NCBI GenBank assembly: GCA_043381765.1
Contig: JBHJMP010000852.1
Coordinates: 1 to 43,047, forward strand
DNA length: 43,047 nucleotides
Source: Collodictyon triciliatum
Taxonomy: Eukaryota > CRuMs
Direction of reading: 5' to 3'
Each line of letters begins with the position of its first letter. The stretch's first letter is position 1. Under the pieces are notes generated by a model. It was not told the origin of the DNA. It did not search any database and was given only the letters and a program-made list of their open reading frames with translations. Below are positions 16,159 through 34,762 of this stretch, one piece after another. The position numbers and the translations under genes were made by a program.

Positions 16159-19100
16159 CAAAATGAGGGAAATGAGATAAGAAAGAGAGCAGCCTTTGGT
16201 CGAAGTTAAAATGATGAAGGAGACGCACAATCATCACCATCCCGAGCTCAGATCTACACGTGCTGATTGCCATGTCTTGGTTCGTGCGAGCGGGGTTGGA
16301 CCCTTTGTCGTATATGTTGTATGTAGTGCGCCGAAGATTTCCCCTGTCGAGAACAAGTTTTGCCGAATATAATAGAAGGAGGAGATAAAAAAAAGCCAAA
16401 TCAATTAACTTAACCTGTGTGTAAATGTATCTTTAATACATATATATGGTCTGCTGGCTCTTCTCTTTTAATTGACTAATTTTTTTTAATGGCATTCACA
16501 GCACACCTACCGAAGCTTTCCCAAATAATTGGGGTGTTTTCGTCGAACATAATTGTTGGTGAGAATAACAGCAAAGTTTGACGTCCTGCTGTTTATCTAT
16601 TTGTGATAAAAAAAAATAATGAATGAAACGACATCCTGTGGTAGAAAAACAGACATACCGAAAATAAAAATATAAGGAGGTAAAACTGCTTGCAATGGTC
16701 ACCTTTTTAAAAGCGGTCAGAAGATACTTGTTGTTTACTTCATCATACAAAGTATACGCCGTATGCCCATCGATTTTTTGTTTTCGAATAGTACATTCGA
16801 AAAGGGTGTTTGGTCCCGGTCTATTAAGATTTTATGAGAATCACAACCAGAGTAAAATGAGTTCTGTGTATGCATCAGAGGAGTGGAGACATTTCAGTAC
16901 AATTCAAACTGGGAATGTTCACGCTACACTTTGAATCGAATAAAGGAAAAAAAAAACTGGGAATGTTCTGCTCATAAACCAAACAAAATTACATTAATCG
17001 TGCACACAATCTACAAAATATTAGAGAATGATATGAATCATGGCGATATATATATAAAGGGAACATGATTATTTCAAAATGAAACCTCATAACGAATTCC
17101 TTCAGTTGCTCAATGTCAAATGCGAGTGCATTTTGGAAGCGAATAGCTTCTTGCTGAGCCAATCCGAATCCACCTTGGACTTGCAGCGAGAGAGGACGCG
17201 AGCTCCCGGGAGACCTCTCTTGTCCCAAAACACCTTCCGATGACTGTGGATGAAAGCCCACACCGGAACCGACTTGAGTGTTTTCCATTTGGCGCGGCTT
17301 CCTTGTTAATGGGTTTATATTTGTTTGTGTTTCCGCGATTTCCCCTTGTGGGATTTCAACAACTTCGGTGCCTGTGTTGCTCTGCAATTGAACGACATCG
17401 AGTGATGGAACTGATATCGGCTCCGGAACTGGGATTGAGACTGGTTCAAGATGTAATTCTGTGCCATGACTATCATTAGCGCTTGAGTGGACAAGAGCTT
17501 CTGTCGGCAGTTTTTCGCCTTCCTCGTAAACCTCATTTTCGATCTGATTGCACACGTGATATATATTTAAAGCATGAATATCATTCATTTGGTGTACGAA
17601 CTGATCAAAGAAACTTGATGGAAAGTATAAAAAAGTTTAAATAAAATAGTCCTTTTTTTTTGGATAATATCGACATACTTTCTGGTTTGTTTCGGCCTCA
17701 GTGGCTGTCTGATTAGCTGCTTGTTTCTCTTGATTATGGATGCGTGATGGAGGACGCGGACTAAAATCGTCTGAGTCAGTAAGAACTCCAGTCGGATGTG
17801 AGTGTGGTCTATGCTCGCCTTCCACAGGTTTGGTAGGGGACTTTGGCTCATGTTTCTGAGCATTTTCTTTCTTTTCGTGATTATTCTGGTTTCCCGAATT
17901 CGAGTTGAGGAAGGATAAGGGCGGGACGTTCGAGTAAGGATTCCGGAGAGGAAAGAAATCCTCTCTCTGAACAGACTCTCTCGCAGAAGTTGGTGGAGGA
18001 GGCAATGAATCCCTGGGCGAAGCTATTGTGGTTGAAGTCACCTTTGATGGAGGGTAGGGGGATAGTGCAGATTGATTCTGATGTGCTATTGACGAATACT
18101 GCACAGGTCGCGAGTTTCCTGGTGAAACAAACCCACTGGGAAGGCTGCTTATCGGTACTGCGGCAGGCGCTTGAGTGTAGATTGCACGCGGAGCCGTCTC
18201 TGCATTTACTGATGAGCCCGTGTGCAAGTTTGACGGACGCGCAAGAGAAACATATGAGACAGGCTGGTAGCTGCGAGGCGTTGGCGCCTGTGATGAGTGG
18301 ATGATAAGCGGAGGAGAAAACGGGCGGGTCTCGGTGGTATGATGCGCGTAAGTGCGAGGATTGTGTCCAACCGACGAGGCAGCAGACGACTGAGTCAGGG
18401 TTGCAAAGGACCGGGCCGTGGCCGTGGTGATTGTGGATTGCGTGGCCGAGTACTGGGAGGAAGAAGCGGTCAAGGGAGACGAGTACGCAACCGGGCGAGT
18501 GTTGTGTGGAGACGTGAATGACAGGCGCGGAGTGGCTGATACCATTATTGCACTGGCATTTGTCGGAGCCGCAAGTCTTGCACATTCAGGGAAGTTTGAG
18601 GACTTGGCAAAGTCCGCCGCTGTTTGTCCACGTGAGTCACGGATGGCCGGATTGGCTCCGTGGCTGAGAAGCAGTGTCACTGTTTTCTCAAAGCCGCCCG
18701 CGCAGGCCAAATGCAGTGGGGTTCGGCCTGTGTTGTCGGGCTCGTTCACAGAGACCTTGTGGGAAAGTAGCGCCTTGCAAATCAGGTCGAAGCCGTATTC
18801 AGATGCGATGTGCAGAGGACTGAGGCCGTGGCTGTCGTGCAAGTCTGTGCGAGAACCCATCTTGAGGAGCAGGTCCACAAGAAAAAGGTCATTTGCGCGT
18901 GTGGCGTGGTGGATTGCTGTGCTCTTTGTGTCATCTACTGCGTCAATCAAAGCTCCGCGGTCTTTGAGGAGTGCGCAGACTTCGCCGCTGGTGCCGCGGA
19001 CGGCGTGGTGGAATGGAGTGAACCCGCCATAGCCTGGTGTGTTTGCATCGGCTCCGTGCGATAACAGGGCTTGGCTGGCTTCCAGATATCCAGAGTAGGC

Positions 19101-19893
19101 GGCCTGTTGCGAGCATAGGTGGTTGAGGGAGATTTTGAAAAGCGCGTTTAAACCTCATGTTTAGGATATATACTGTTTTTATTTAGAATGGCAAAAAAAA
19201 AAATAATAATTATCATTCGATTTTTATGTTATTGAATATGTAGATGATTTATTTTCAGTCATGCTACTATATTGATTTGGATTATTTTAAAATAATAACA
19301 ATAAATAAATAAATAAAAAGAGTTCTCGCCCTTAGTGATTGGTTGTATCAATAGACATCAACCGTCTCCTACCAAGTGAAGAGGTGTATCCCCGAATTCA
19401 TTCGTGCAGTTCGGATCAGCGCCATTCTCCAAAAGCTTCTGGATGAGTGAAAGGGCATTTGTTTTCGTGGCAAAGTGGAGAGTGGAGTTTTTCCTCTCGC
19501 CAACGTGGTTTTTGAATCCTCGCTCTTCTAGAACGTCTTGTGCAGCCTTGATATCACCGTCCAGGATGAACTGATGAACTCTGCCAAAAAAATATGTCAA
19601 AAATCATGAATGTAGCTAAGAAAAAAATAAAGTGAGTGGATATGGCTTCCAAAGGAAATGGGAAAGAAGGAAGAGTGTGGACTTTATGCTTTTTGTTAAG
19701 CAGGTGGTCTTACGAAAGTATCTTCAAATATACCTGGTATTAAAGAAAGAAAGAAAAGAAAAGAAAAGAAAGAAAAGAAAGAAAAGAAAGAAAAGAAAAT
19801 AAATGATGTGTTTTGCTTTCTCACAAAAAGATCACCAAACCTGCGGACATAAACATCGTCCTGTCCAACTGGAGCTTTTTGACGCTGACTCAT
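15181..19893 (-). CDS. Ankyrin-repeat/Tubby-domain fusion protein, 10 exons, 965 aa
   Basis: Exons (descending): 19893-19841, 19580-19373, 19103-17679, 17543-17086, 16820-16703, 16596-16511, 16343-16260, 15996-15767, 15514-15422, 15323-15181; 2898 nt, phases consistent. Residues about 19-250 carry ankyrin repeats with clear TPLHL and LLLSHGANPAIRDSRGQT cores. About 260-715 is low-complexity Ser/Thr/Pro/Gln-rich linker. About 722-965 is a Tubby domain: ECTIRKQKIDGHTAYTLYDE, TSNFAVILTNNY, YLGKLR, TYNIYDKGSNP, APRNMTVLIP, DIMILHARLPTW, HNFYGRP...NFQLEIEI, and the C-terminal MDFMYPMSAFQAFCSAIATL (Tubby proteins end in a similar YPLCALQAFAIALSSFD). Tubby domains bind phosphoinositides such as PI(4,5)P2 at the plasma membrane; ankyrin repeats bind proteins. 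An adaptor recruited to membranes is inferred. The start Met is followed by a short exon joined in phase to the first repeat. The junctions at 15421/15324 and 16259/15997 were chosen by phase. Confidence 0.9.
16066..16155. repeat. (GA)n microsatellite in ankyrin-Tubby intron 7
   Basis: About 90 bp of pure dinucleotide inside intron 15997-16259; on the transcript it reads CT, a long polypyrimidine tract. Confidence 0.95.
19744..19799. repeat. AAAAG-type microsatellite in ankyrin-Tubby intron 1
   Basis: Imperfect AAAAG/AAAGAAAAG tract inside intron 19581-19840; it is pyrimidine-rich on the transcript strand. Confidence 0.85.
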
Positions 19894-20357
19894 TTGTCTG
19901 TCCCTAACGATGCTTCTAGCAAAGTGCGCTATGATATTTTTTTTTTAAAAAAAAAAAAAAAGAAAAGAAGATTGTCTGCCTGTCTGTCTGTCACCATTTA
20001 AAAGGCCGTCTGACACTCTCTCTTCCAAACTTCCTCTCACAAACACAACAAGCACTGACCGATCGTGAGCAGACAAGCGAATCTACCACAAACACACAAA
20101 AAGGGACTCGAACGTGCCGAGTTTAACATGTCATATTTGTACATTCAGCTCTTCGTCTCCAGAAAAGGTATGGACAGACAGGAGGCTGTCGGTTCTGTGA
20201 GGCGGTGAGTCGAATCGCGGATTGCGCTCCATAGAATGACCCCAAAGTGTTTCTTTTTCCAGCTTGGTGAGATGGAAGGTGATGGGATGTGTGTGATGGA
20301 GAGTCTTTGTAGGTGGATTGTCGCGTTTAAGAGGTTTATTAATAGAGTTTTGGCGGA
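19894..20357. other. Intergenic region between two minus-strand genes
   Basis: This is promoter space for the ankyrin-Tubby gene and the 3' end of the Mrt4 gene. It contains a T10A15 dyad at 19937-19961 and a short CTGT run near 19977-19992. No gene is seen. Confidence 0.5.
19937..19961. repeat. T10A15 dyad
   Basis: T tract followed directly by A tract, about 45 bases upstream of the ankyrin-Tubby start codon. Confidence 0.9.
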
Positions 20358-22236
20358 TTACAATTCGGTCACTTCTCCGTTGCTCCATCGGCAAACCAAT
20401 TTGATTTTGAACTCTGCCATCTTGACTCCAAAGAGCTCCTTCATGGGTACAAGAAAATTGTGATTAAAGGAATATGGAATGCAACGCGTCATTCAAGCCT
20501 TGAACATTTCTATACCTTCTCTGGGATGATAGTTTGTGGCAGAATAAAAAAAAAAAAGTGATATGATTTAGAAAGGGGAAAGGAGGAATATGAGGCTGGC
20601 ATGTCTATTTACCAATAGTCTGGCTTGGTCTGCTGTCAGGACGGTTCCGGGTTGGCACACTTCGTATAAATAATCGCAATGCACAACCCCTTGTAAATAA
20701 TGACGATGATATTTGCGAAGATGTTTTCAAATTAGTTTATGATTCTTGCATATAAATCAGCTATTGCTTGAGAAAGAAGGGACGAAAGGTATCTTTTATT
20801 TACAAAAAAAAAAAAAGCAACAGATAAGAATAAAGATAGGCTACCTGATTTGAGAGATGAAGGGAGCCCAAGCTTGCGGAGATGGGGTTCGATTGAGTGG
20901 CCAAACTGAGGAAGAGGTCCGGCTTCGACTGCAAAGCGTTCAGTGGCTTGGAATCCACAGCGAGCAAAGTCCATTTCAGAGTACTCATCAAAGAACCTTA
21001 AATGAGAAAATAAGCGTTTATGGTCCGGCTTGGTTTGGTTCCGAGCAAAGCAGAGGTTCTTTGAAAGAACGACAAGAGTTGGACTGCAAGATATAAGCAT
21101 TCAAATTATCAAGAACNNNNNNNNNNNNNNNNNNNNNNNNNNNNNNNNNNNNNNNNNNNNNNNNNNNNNNNNNNNNNNNNNNNNNNNNNNNNNNNNNNNN
21201 NNNNNNNNNNNNNNNNNNNNNNNNNNNNNNNNNNNNNNNNNNNNNNNNNNNNNNNNNNNNNNNNNNNNNNNNNNNNNNNNNNNNNNNNNNNNNNNNNNNN
21301 NNNNNNNNNNNNNNNNNNNNNNNNNNNNNNNNNNNNNNNNNNNNNNNNNNNNNNNNNNNNNNNNNNNNNNNNNNNNNNNNNNNNNNNNNNNNNNNNNNNN
21401 NNNNNNNNNNNNNNNNNNNNNNNNNNNNNNNNNNNNNNNNNNNNNNNNNNNNNNNNNNNNNNNNNNNNNNNNNNNNNNNNNNNNNNNNNNNNNNNNNNNN
21501 NNNNNNNNNNNNNNNNNNNNNNNNNNNNNNNNNNNNNNNNNNNNNNNNNNNNNNNNNNNNNNNNNNNNNNNNNNNNNNNNNNNNNNNNNNNNNNNNNNNN
21601 NNNNNNNNNNNNNNNNNNNNNNNNNNNNNNNNNNNNNNNNNNNNNNNNNNNNNNNNNNNNNNNNNNNNNNNNNNNNNNNNNNNNNNNNNNNNNNNNNNNN
21701 NNNNNNNNNNNNNNNNNNNNNNNNNNNNNNNNNNNNNNNNNNNNNNNNNNTAAAGTTGCATAATCGAAGCGAAAGAAATATAGGCTATTACTTGCTGGAC
21801 GAAAACTTTTGTCTGATGTCCTTCAAAAATATGTTTCGCATATTTTCAAAACGGAAGACATAGATCTGAGAGAATCGATCGGCAGCCTCGCGGACGTTGT
21901 GGAGAAATTCCTCCTTGTGTTCGCGTCCCTTCGTCTCGGTCTTTGTCAAGGCAACTGGTTTCAAAAAGTAGTTTTTATTTATTTATTTTTTGTTGTTAGC
22001 TTTGTTTTTTGTTTTTTGTTTTTTGTTTTTTGTTTTTTGTTTTTTGTTTTTTGTTTTTTGTTTTTTGTTTTTTGTTTTTTGTTTTTTGTTTTTTGTTTTT
22101 TGGTTGCTAGTTTTGCAATATGCATGCACACATATGCCCTGGTATTTTCAAAGTATGTTGTGTGCCCTAGGTGCGCTTTAAGAAAAAAAAATGGGAAGAA
22201 GAACCAACCAACTCTGTTTTTTTTGGACTTTGGCAT
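20358..22236 (-). CDS. MRTO4: Mrt4/MRTO4 ribosome-assembly factor (P0-like), interrupted by assembly gap
   Basis: Nucleolar paralogue of stalk protein P0 that holds the P0 site on pre-60S particles during assembly. Exons read (descending): 22236-22209, 21954-21792, then missing sequence, 20996-20845, 20689-20613, 20438-20358. The N-terminus MPKSKKNRV joins in phase to VALTKTETKGREH, the standard Mrt4 start; then ENMRNIFLKDIRQKF. After the gap come EYSEMDFARCGF, GPLPQFGHSIEPHLRKLGLP, YEVCQPGTVLTADQARLL and ELFGVKMAEFKIKL, with the short C-terminal tail ending at TAA 20358-20360. The part between roughly SSK and FFDEY (the FFGKNKVM and GLLFT segments of the family) falls in or next to the N run; a small exon near 21073-21084 is possible. 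Start choice is secure from the MPKSK motif. Confidence 0.9.
21117..21750. other. Assembly gap (634 N)
   Basis: Undetermined bases within an intron/exon of the Mrt4 gene; the run hides at least one of its coding exons. The size may be an estimate. Confidence 0.99.
22001..22101. repeat. (TTTTTTG)n microsatellite in Mrt4 intron 1
   Basis: Heptamer tract within intron 21955-22208; on the transcript strand it reads CAAAAAA. Confidence 0.95.
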
Positions 22237-22756
22237 TTTTGCTGAGCAGTCGTTTTGAGGCTTTTTTTTTTCTTCGGTGCTTCTGGTTGGCTATTTGAAA
22301 GTTAGAAGATGGGGGCAACACAGGGTTTTGTTTCTGGGTGTTAAGACAGAAAAAGTGAAGGTTCTTTCAGGTCAAAGTCGTCGAATGTCCGAGTCTCTCA
22401 CTGCCAGGTTGGAGGTTTGTTCGGGCGATCACGCGAGGTAGACTCACTGTAAAGACACAGCAGATCCAGAGTGGTTCTTTGTGAGGACAGCCGCAAAGCC
22501 CACAGATTATTGTTGCGTGCTACTCGCAACAGAGATGCAGGTTATATTATGTATCCAGAATTGGGATTGTGACCACAGCATAAAGGAATGGGCGTGTTGG
22601 ATTTAATATGATATATAAATATTGTATAACTGCTAAAATATATCAGCATTACATTAAATTTTGTGATTTAAAGCAAATTTATGTAATAGTATTTTTATTC
22701 CAGATCATTATATTAATGGTAATTTATATACGATATATTTTCTATCATACTAAATA

Positions 22757-22899
22757 CAAATGAGGATTTCCTGAAGGAGCCGATGACGACGAAACAGGTG
22801 AAGTAGATACAAAGACACATCTATATGTGGACACAAAGATCAAAAATGTATATGAAGAAAGACATATTCTTTTGTGGAATAAATAATAATCCTCATTTG
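22757..22899. repeat. Inverted repeat CAAATGAGGATT, 143 bp apart ends
   Basis: CAAATGAGGATT at 22757-22768 recurs as its exact reverse complement at 22888-22899. The segment between has no coding signal. It could be a small inverted-repeat element or a structured transcript. Confidence 0.8.
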
Positions 22900-22913
22900 A
22901 ACTATTAGACCAT

Positions 22914-22966
22914 AAATGGACTTTGAATTCAATTCTGGAAACTCTTTTTGTCTACTTAGTCCATTT
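22914..22966. repeat. Inverted repeat AAATGGACT / AGTCCATTT
   Basis: Nine-base exact arms at 22914-22922 and 22958-22966 enclose a 35-base loop that itself contains GAATTCAATTC. Confidence 0.75.
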
Positions 22967-23048
22967 AAGGAACAGAAGCAACTTGTAGTGCATTTCTATT
23001 ATAGGATTTATGTTCCATACAAAGAATAAAGGTTCATTTATAGAAGTA

Positions 23049-23107
23049 TCTTATTCTGTTTTGGCGAAGTCTTTTGCAAAACGGTACGCCAAATATATTG
23101 AATAAGA
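23049..23107. repeat. Two-tier hairpin
   Basis: Outer arms TCTTATTC (23049-23056) and GAATAAGA (23100-23107), inner arms TTTGGCG (23060-23066) and CGCCAAA (23087-23093), with a 20-base loop. The nested complementary arms would fold into one stem. Confidence 0.75.
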
Positions 23108-24060
23108 CTTATTATGGGTCAAATGCAAAGGATGGGCGCAGATTAGGAAGTAGATGATGAAACAAGATTATTGCTTTTCCGTCCAATTTCCAATATTCCG
23201 CAAAAGGCACCTCAGACAAATATACAGAATATTCACTTAAATAGGGTTTTCCTATTGAAATAAAGCTGTGCTGTTGTTCTTTTGTATGAATTCAATGAAT
23301 AGTTAGATTGGTTCCGAAATGGCCATATCGTAGCAGCTCCTAATGTGGATTTCTATTCGCAGAAATTCGCAGGAAAAGGATGCAGGTATGGGAAAACAAG
23401 CGGTGACACAAGCTCCCAAACATGGCACCTGATTTTGGATTCTCTGCCCGTGTGGTTGAGAAAGAGAGAAAAAAAGAATTTCAGAGGAATTCAAACAAAT
23501 AGCCAAAGGAAAAAAAGCCGAAAAAAATCTCGACAAGAAACTATGAAATTCGGTCAGAATTCTGGAAATCGTGTTTTATTCTCCAAGCAACACAAACGAA
23601 ATAACGTGGAAACCAAAGACGAAAGACAAAGCCCAAGACAGAATTCTGGCGTAATACATATCATCTGCCATCAGAAATTCTGCGGAAAACAATCGAGTCG
23701 ATCTATATAATCAATGCATGAGAGGTGGCAGATTGTTGGCATCCATGTGAGTGACATCAATGCCGCGTTCGCAGCATGACGGAAGAAGGAACAGTCCGCC
23801 AAAACCAAGACGCGTGTGGATGTGCATGCATGCATGTATATAAATCTCGAAGCACGACATCCGGTAGAGAGAGCGAGAGAGAGAGAGTGAGAAGCCTGCG
23901 CATATGCCACCAAACATGTGTGTCTCGCAGCATTGAGAAGCAACATGGGCGGCCAGTAAATCACCGAGAGAGATGTATTGATATATATATTGAGAGACTG
24001 ACTCACCAAGATCACCCAAGACCCAGCACAGTACAACGCAACACAACACAACACAAGACC

Positions 24061-24822
24061 ATGGCCATGACCGCAGCACACGCGCTGATCCCAACGTCGA
24101 TGCAGATTTCGCTGCGGCAGCTCGACCGAATCGCCGCACCCTTCCGGCTGTCGACCCTGACGCTGGCCGTGCCGCCAGCAGCGTCTGCAGAGTCTCCAGG
24201 GAGCGGCACAACCGCAAGCACACAGCAGCCACCCGAGCCACAGACACAACCACAGGGACAGCCACAGCCACAGCCACAGGGACAGCCACAGTCGCGCAAC
24301 AAGCCGCGGTTCTGGACGGAGGCGGAGGACCGAGGGCTGTGGCGGGCGGTGGAGCGGCACGGGGAGCGGGGGTGGGGGGCGATTGCGGAGGCGGTGGGCG
24401 GGGGGCGGAGTGCGGACCAGTGCAGCCAGCGGTGGCACCGTGTGCTTGCGCCCGCCATCCGCCGCACGGAGTGGACGCCCGCGGAGGACGCTGCGCTCGG
24501 GGCGGCCGTGGCTGCGCTGGGGCCGTCGGCGTGGCGGGACGTTGCGCGCCGCGTGCCCGGCCGCACGGATCAGCAGTGCCGCGCCCGCCACCGCCTGCTG
24601 CGCTCCCACCGCGGGCCCCACCCGAAGCGCGCCGCCCACGCCCGCAGGGACTACGTGGACCGCGTCGTTGCCGGCCGCGCACACGAGCCCATCCTCGTCT
24701 GGCACCTGCGCTCCACCCTGCAGCCACAGCCACAGCCACAGCCACAGCAACCGCCACAGCCACAGCTGCAACCATTGCCACAGCCAGACCCTCGCATGTC
24801 TCTCCGCCACATCCTCAATTAG
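24061..24822 (+). CDS. R2R3-type Myb DNA-binding protein, intronless, 253 aa
   Basis: Two tandem Myb repeats at about residues 81-185: first FWTEAEDRGLWRAVERHG...RWHRVL, second EWTPAEDAALGAAVAALG...PGRTDQQCRARH. The spaced tryptophans and the third-helix QCSQRW / QCRARH pattern fit a sequence-specific Myb transcription factor in the nucleus. The ends are low complexity: Pro-Gln runs before and after the domain are encoded by CCACAG-type hexamers (about 24235-24290 and 24720-24785). The reading frame is unbroken, very GC-rich and has no introns, unlike most neighbours. I chose ATG 24061 (context ACCATGG); the frame stays open upstream to 23776, but that part reads like leader sequence. The next gene starts 120 bases downstream on the same strand. 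Target genes are unknown. Confidence 0.85.
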   Translation: MAMTAAHALIPTSMQISLRQLDRIAAPFRLSTLTLAVPPAASAESPGSGTTASTQQPPEPQTQPQGQPQPQPQGQPQSRNKPRFWTEAEDRGLWRAVERHGERGWGAIAEAVGGGRSADQCSQRWHRVLAPAIRRTEWTPAEDAALGAAVAALGPSAWRDVARRVPGRTDQQCRARHRLLRSHRGPHPKRAAHARRDYVDRVVAGRAHEPILVWHLRSTLQPQPQPQPQQPPQPQLQPLPQPDPRMSLRHILN

Positions 24823-24899
24823 ACCCCTCCCTCTGCCTCCCTTCCCTTCTCCTTCTCCCTCTCGGTCGCTGCACATAAACACATCATCAGCCACATTGA

Positions 24900-24942
24900 C
24901 TGCCACAGCAACCGCCACAGCAACCGCCACAGCCACAGCCAC
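24900..24942. repeat. CCACAG/CAACCG repeat in cap-methyltransferase leader
   Basis: Short hexamer array ending at the start codon at 24943; the same words encode Pro-Gln tracts in the Myb and HMG genes. Confidence 0.7.
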
Positions 24943-27608
<2,666 letters not shown>

Positions 27609-28047
27609 ACAAAATGGAAAGAAAACGATTTATTTTCCTCATTCAAATCCTTCTTTTTGTTTTTTCATTTTAAAATCTTAACCTTTCTTTTGTCCCTTAG
27701 CGACATACTAACAACGCCTACAAAACGAAACGATATGGAGCTGCCTGCCCACACCTAGTTCCCGCAAAACGCAGACCAGAATCGGGGTAATCAGCCTGGT
27801 CCAACGAATTCTTCTAAATGTGGACAATCTGAACGTTAGTCTAAATCACTTCCCGTCAATGCGTCGATTTCTTTGGTTTATTCACTCGCATCGCTGCCTG
27901 AGATTTCTGCCGCTGAGCCCGAACGCGCAGTGCAGCGGATAGATGTGAAAAAGCACTCGTGACACAGGCCAATGACGAAAACCAAATCATGCGTAGAAGA
28001 GCTGATTGCATCAAAACGCTTTTTTCTTTTTTTTACTCTTTCCCTCC

Positions 28048-28090
28048 GTTCGTTCGTTCGTTCGTTCGTTCGTTCGTTCGTTCGTTCGTT
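28048..28090. repeat. (TTCG)n microsatellite
   Basis: Tetranucleotide tract in the intergenic region downstream of the cap methyltransferase gene. Confidence 0.95.
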
Positions 28091-28137
28091 CATGGATCTT
28101 TAGCTTCTTAAGTTCCTTTTTGTTGTTTTGTTGTTTT

Positions 28138-28186
28138 GTTTCTTAGTTTCTTTGTTTCTTTGTTTCTTTGTTTCTTTGTTTCTTTG
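28138..28186. repeat. (TTTCTTTG)n microsatellite
   Basis: Octamer tract. Its reverse complement resembles the AAAGAAAC array at 40178-40333. Confidence 0.9.
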
Positions 28187-28386
28187 TTGGTTTGTTTCTT
28201 CATCATTTCAAATGAGTCCGTGAGCGACATTCTTTTACAGCTGGTGGGCTTTATTTGCGTGATCGAACAAACGCCGCCAGCCACGTCCCAGACTCTAACG
28301 AAATCGCTGGGTGGGAATCGGGACTGCCCTTCGATCCACTTCACCTTTTCAAGAATGAACAGCTCCAATCCTTTCTCATCACTCTT

Positions 28387-28486
<100 letters not shown>

Positions 28487-28723
28487 ATAAGTCACCGGGC
28501 TTAAGAAGAAACCGATCGAGTCAACAAAACCTCATTTCTTTGCTGCGTCTACTTTGGTAGACTCGTTCCTTTTGTCATCCTTATGTGTTGTGCTTTTATT
28601 GATTGACAACACACGCAAATAAATCCATATGATGTGTAAAGAATGAGCAGAACTGTCTCAACAGTTTCTGACTATCATACCAGCTGATCATTTTTGTGCT
28701 TGCAGAAAAGAGCTCAGAAGAGA

Positions 28724-30772
<2,049 letters not shown>

Positions 30773-31251
30773 GTCAATATCTGGCGGGTGCTGTGCCTTC
30801 TGATTTTCCCCCTTTCTTACCCTCCCTATGCCTTATTTTTAATTTCCGCATCAATCGTTTCCTATTCTCCTTTCTTTTTCCACACATATCACTCGAGTTT
30901 AGTCGGGTCGCATGGGAAGTCTCCGACATTCTTTATTCTTTTTTTTTTATTTCTTGCTAGTCCATCATTACGGGGTTGTGAATCTGAGAAACGGAGACAT
31001 ACCCAACAACATATTTCGCATCTTTTTCTCTGGCTGCATGCACTAAACCTGCATTTGAGGAGAGAAACGGCCCTATGTGTTTGCGTTGTCAGACTATTCT
31101 GATATTTGACTTTTTTTTTTCTTGCGATACGTATCAGACCCTGCCAGCCCTATCATAAAAAAAAAACCCTCAATATTTCTTTCCTTTAAACCAACTCTAT
31201 GAATTTGATAAATTATAGTGAGCACATCTCCTACAATTTTTGTTGTACTCT

Positions 31252-31283
31252 TGTTTTGTTTTTGTTTTTGTTTTTGTTTTTGT

Positions 31284-31331
<48 letters not shown>
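31252..31331. repeat. (TTTTTG)n/(TTTTG)n microsatellite
   Basis: Hexamer units passing into pentamers, in a convergent intergenic region. Confidence 0.95.
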
Positions 31332-31451
31332 CAAATAAATGAGCATGGACAATACTCGATGAATTGGAATTTTTGCCTTGGGCGGTTGGCATTGGCAAGT
31401 CGGTATAGATAAAAGCAAATAAATCAGTTTGATTATTTTTTCTTTTCTTTC

Positions 31452-31467
31452 TTTTTTTTAAAAAAAA
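31452..31467. repeat. T8A8 dyad
   Basis: Self-complementary T tract and A tract in intergenic DNA. Confidence 0.85.
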
Positions 31468-31732
31468 ATCTACAATTGCTTGGGCATATGCCTCCTTTCA
31501 GGAATCCATGACGCCATGTATTTATATCATGGACACAGCCGACATCATGTTTTTCTCTCAACTTTACGCAATATTACTGTCATTAGCTGAATTAACCATC
31601 AAGAAAAAGAAAGGACTTCACAGAGGATCCAAAATATTGGTCATTCGGGAAACTGTCCCAGTCAGCATGATTTAATACTTAAGCTACTAACTGTCTGAGA
31701 AATCACAGACGGCCATGTACCTCAGGCTGAAT

Positions 31733-34762
<3,030 letters not shown>

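Larger units (their letters stand above)
22237..24060. other. Large divergent intergenic region with inverted repeats
   Basis: This 1.8 kb of mostly AT-rich DNA separates the divergent Mrt4 and Myb genes. Three inverted repeats lie at 22757-23107 (listed separately). An open frame at 23345-23710 (+) has 121 codons, basic and Gln-rich, but no recognised domain, no supporting splice context and repeated GAATTC-like words; I do not call it a gene. The last 200 bases before 24061 (short GA tract, ACAACACAAC run) look like leader sequence. Confidence 0.5.
30773..31732. other. Convergent intergenic region
   Basis: This is about 960 bp between two convergent stop codons. It is T-rich, with a TTTTTG/TTTTG tract (31252-31331) and a T8A8 dyad (31452-31467). 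No gene is recognised. Confidence 0.6.

Noticed and set aside
16989-17588. 199-codon minus-strand frame as an independent gene
   Set aside because: Positions 17086-17543 are an internal exon of the ankyrin-Tubby gene; the frame beyond it is intronic.
21018-21863. Long frames running through the N run on both strands
   Set aside because: Undetermined bases read as open codons; there is no evidence of coding across the gap itself.
23345-23710. 121-codon plus-strand frame in the Mrt4-Myb intergenic region
   Set aside because: No recognisable domain, no partner exons and a composition like surrounding noncoding DNA; chance cannot be excluded.
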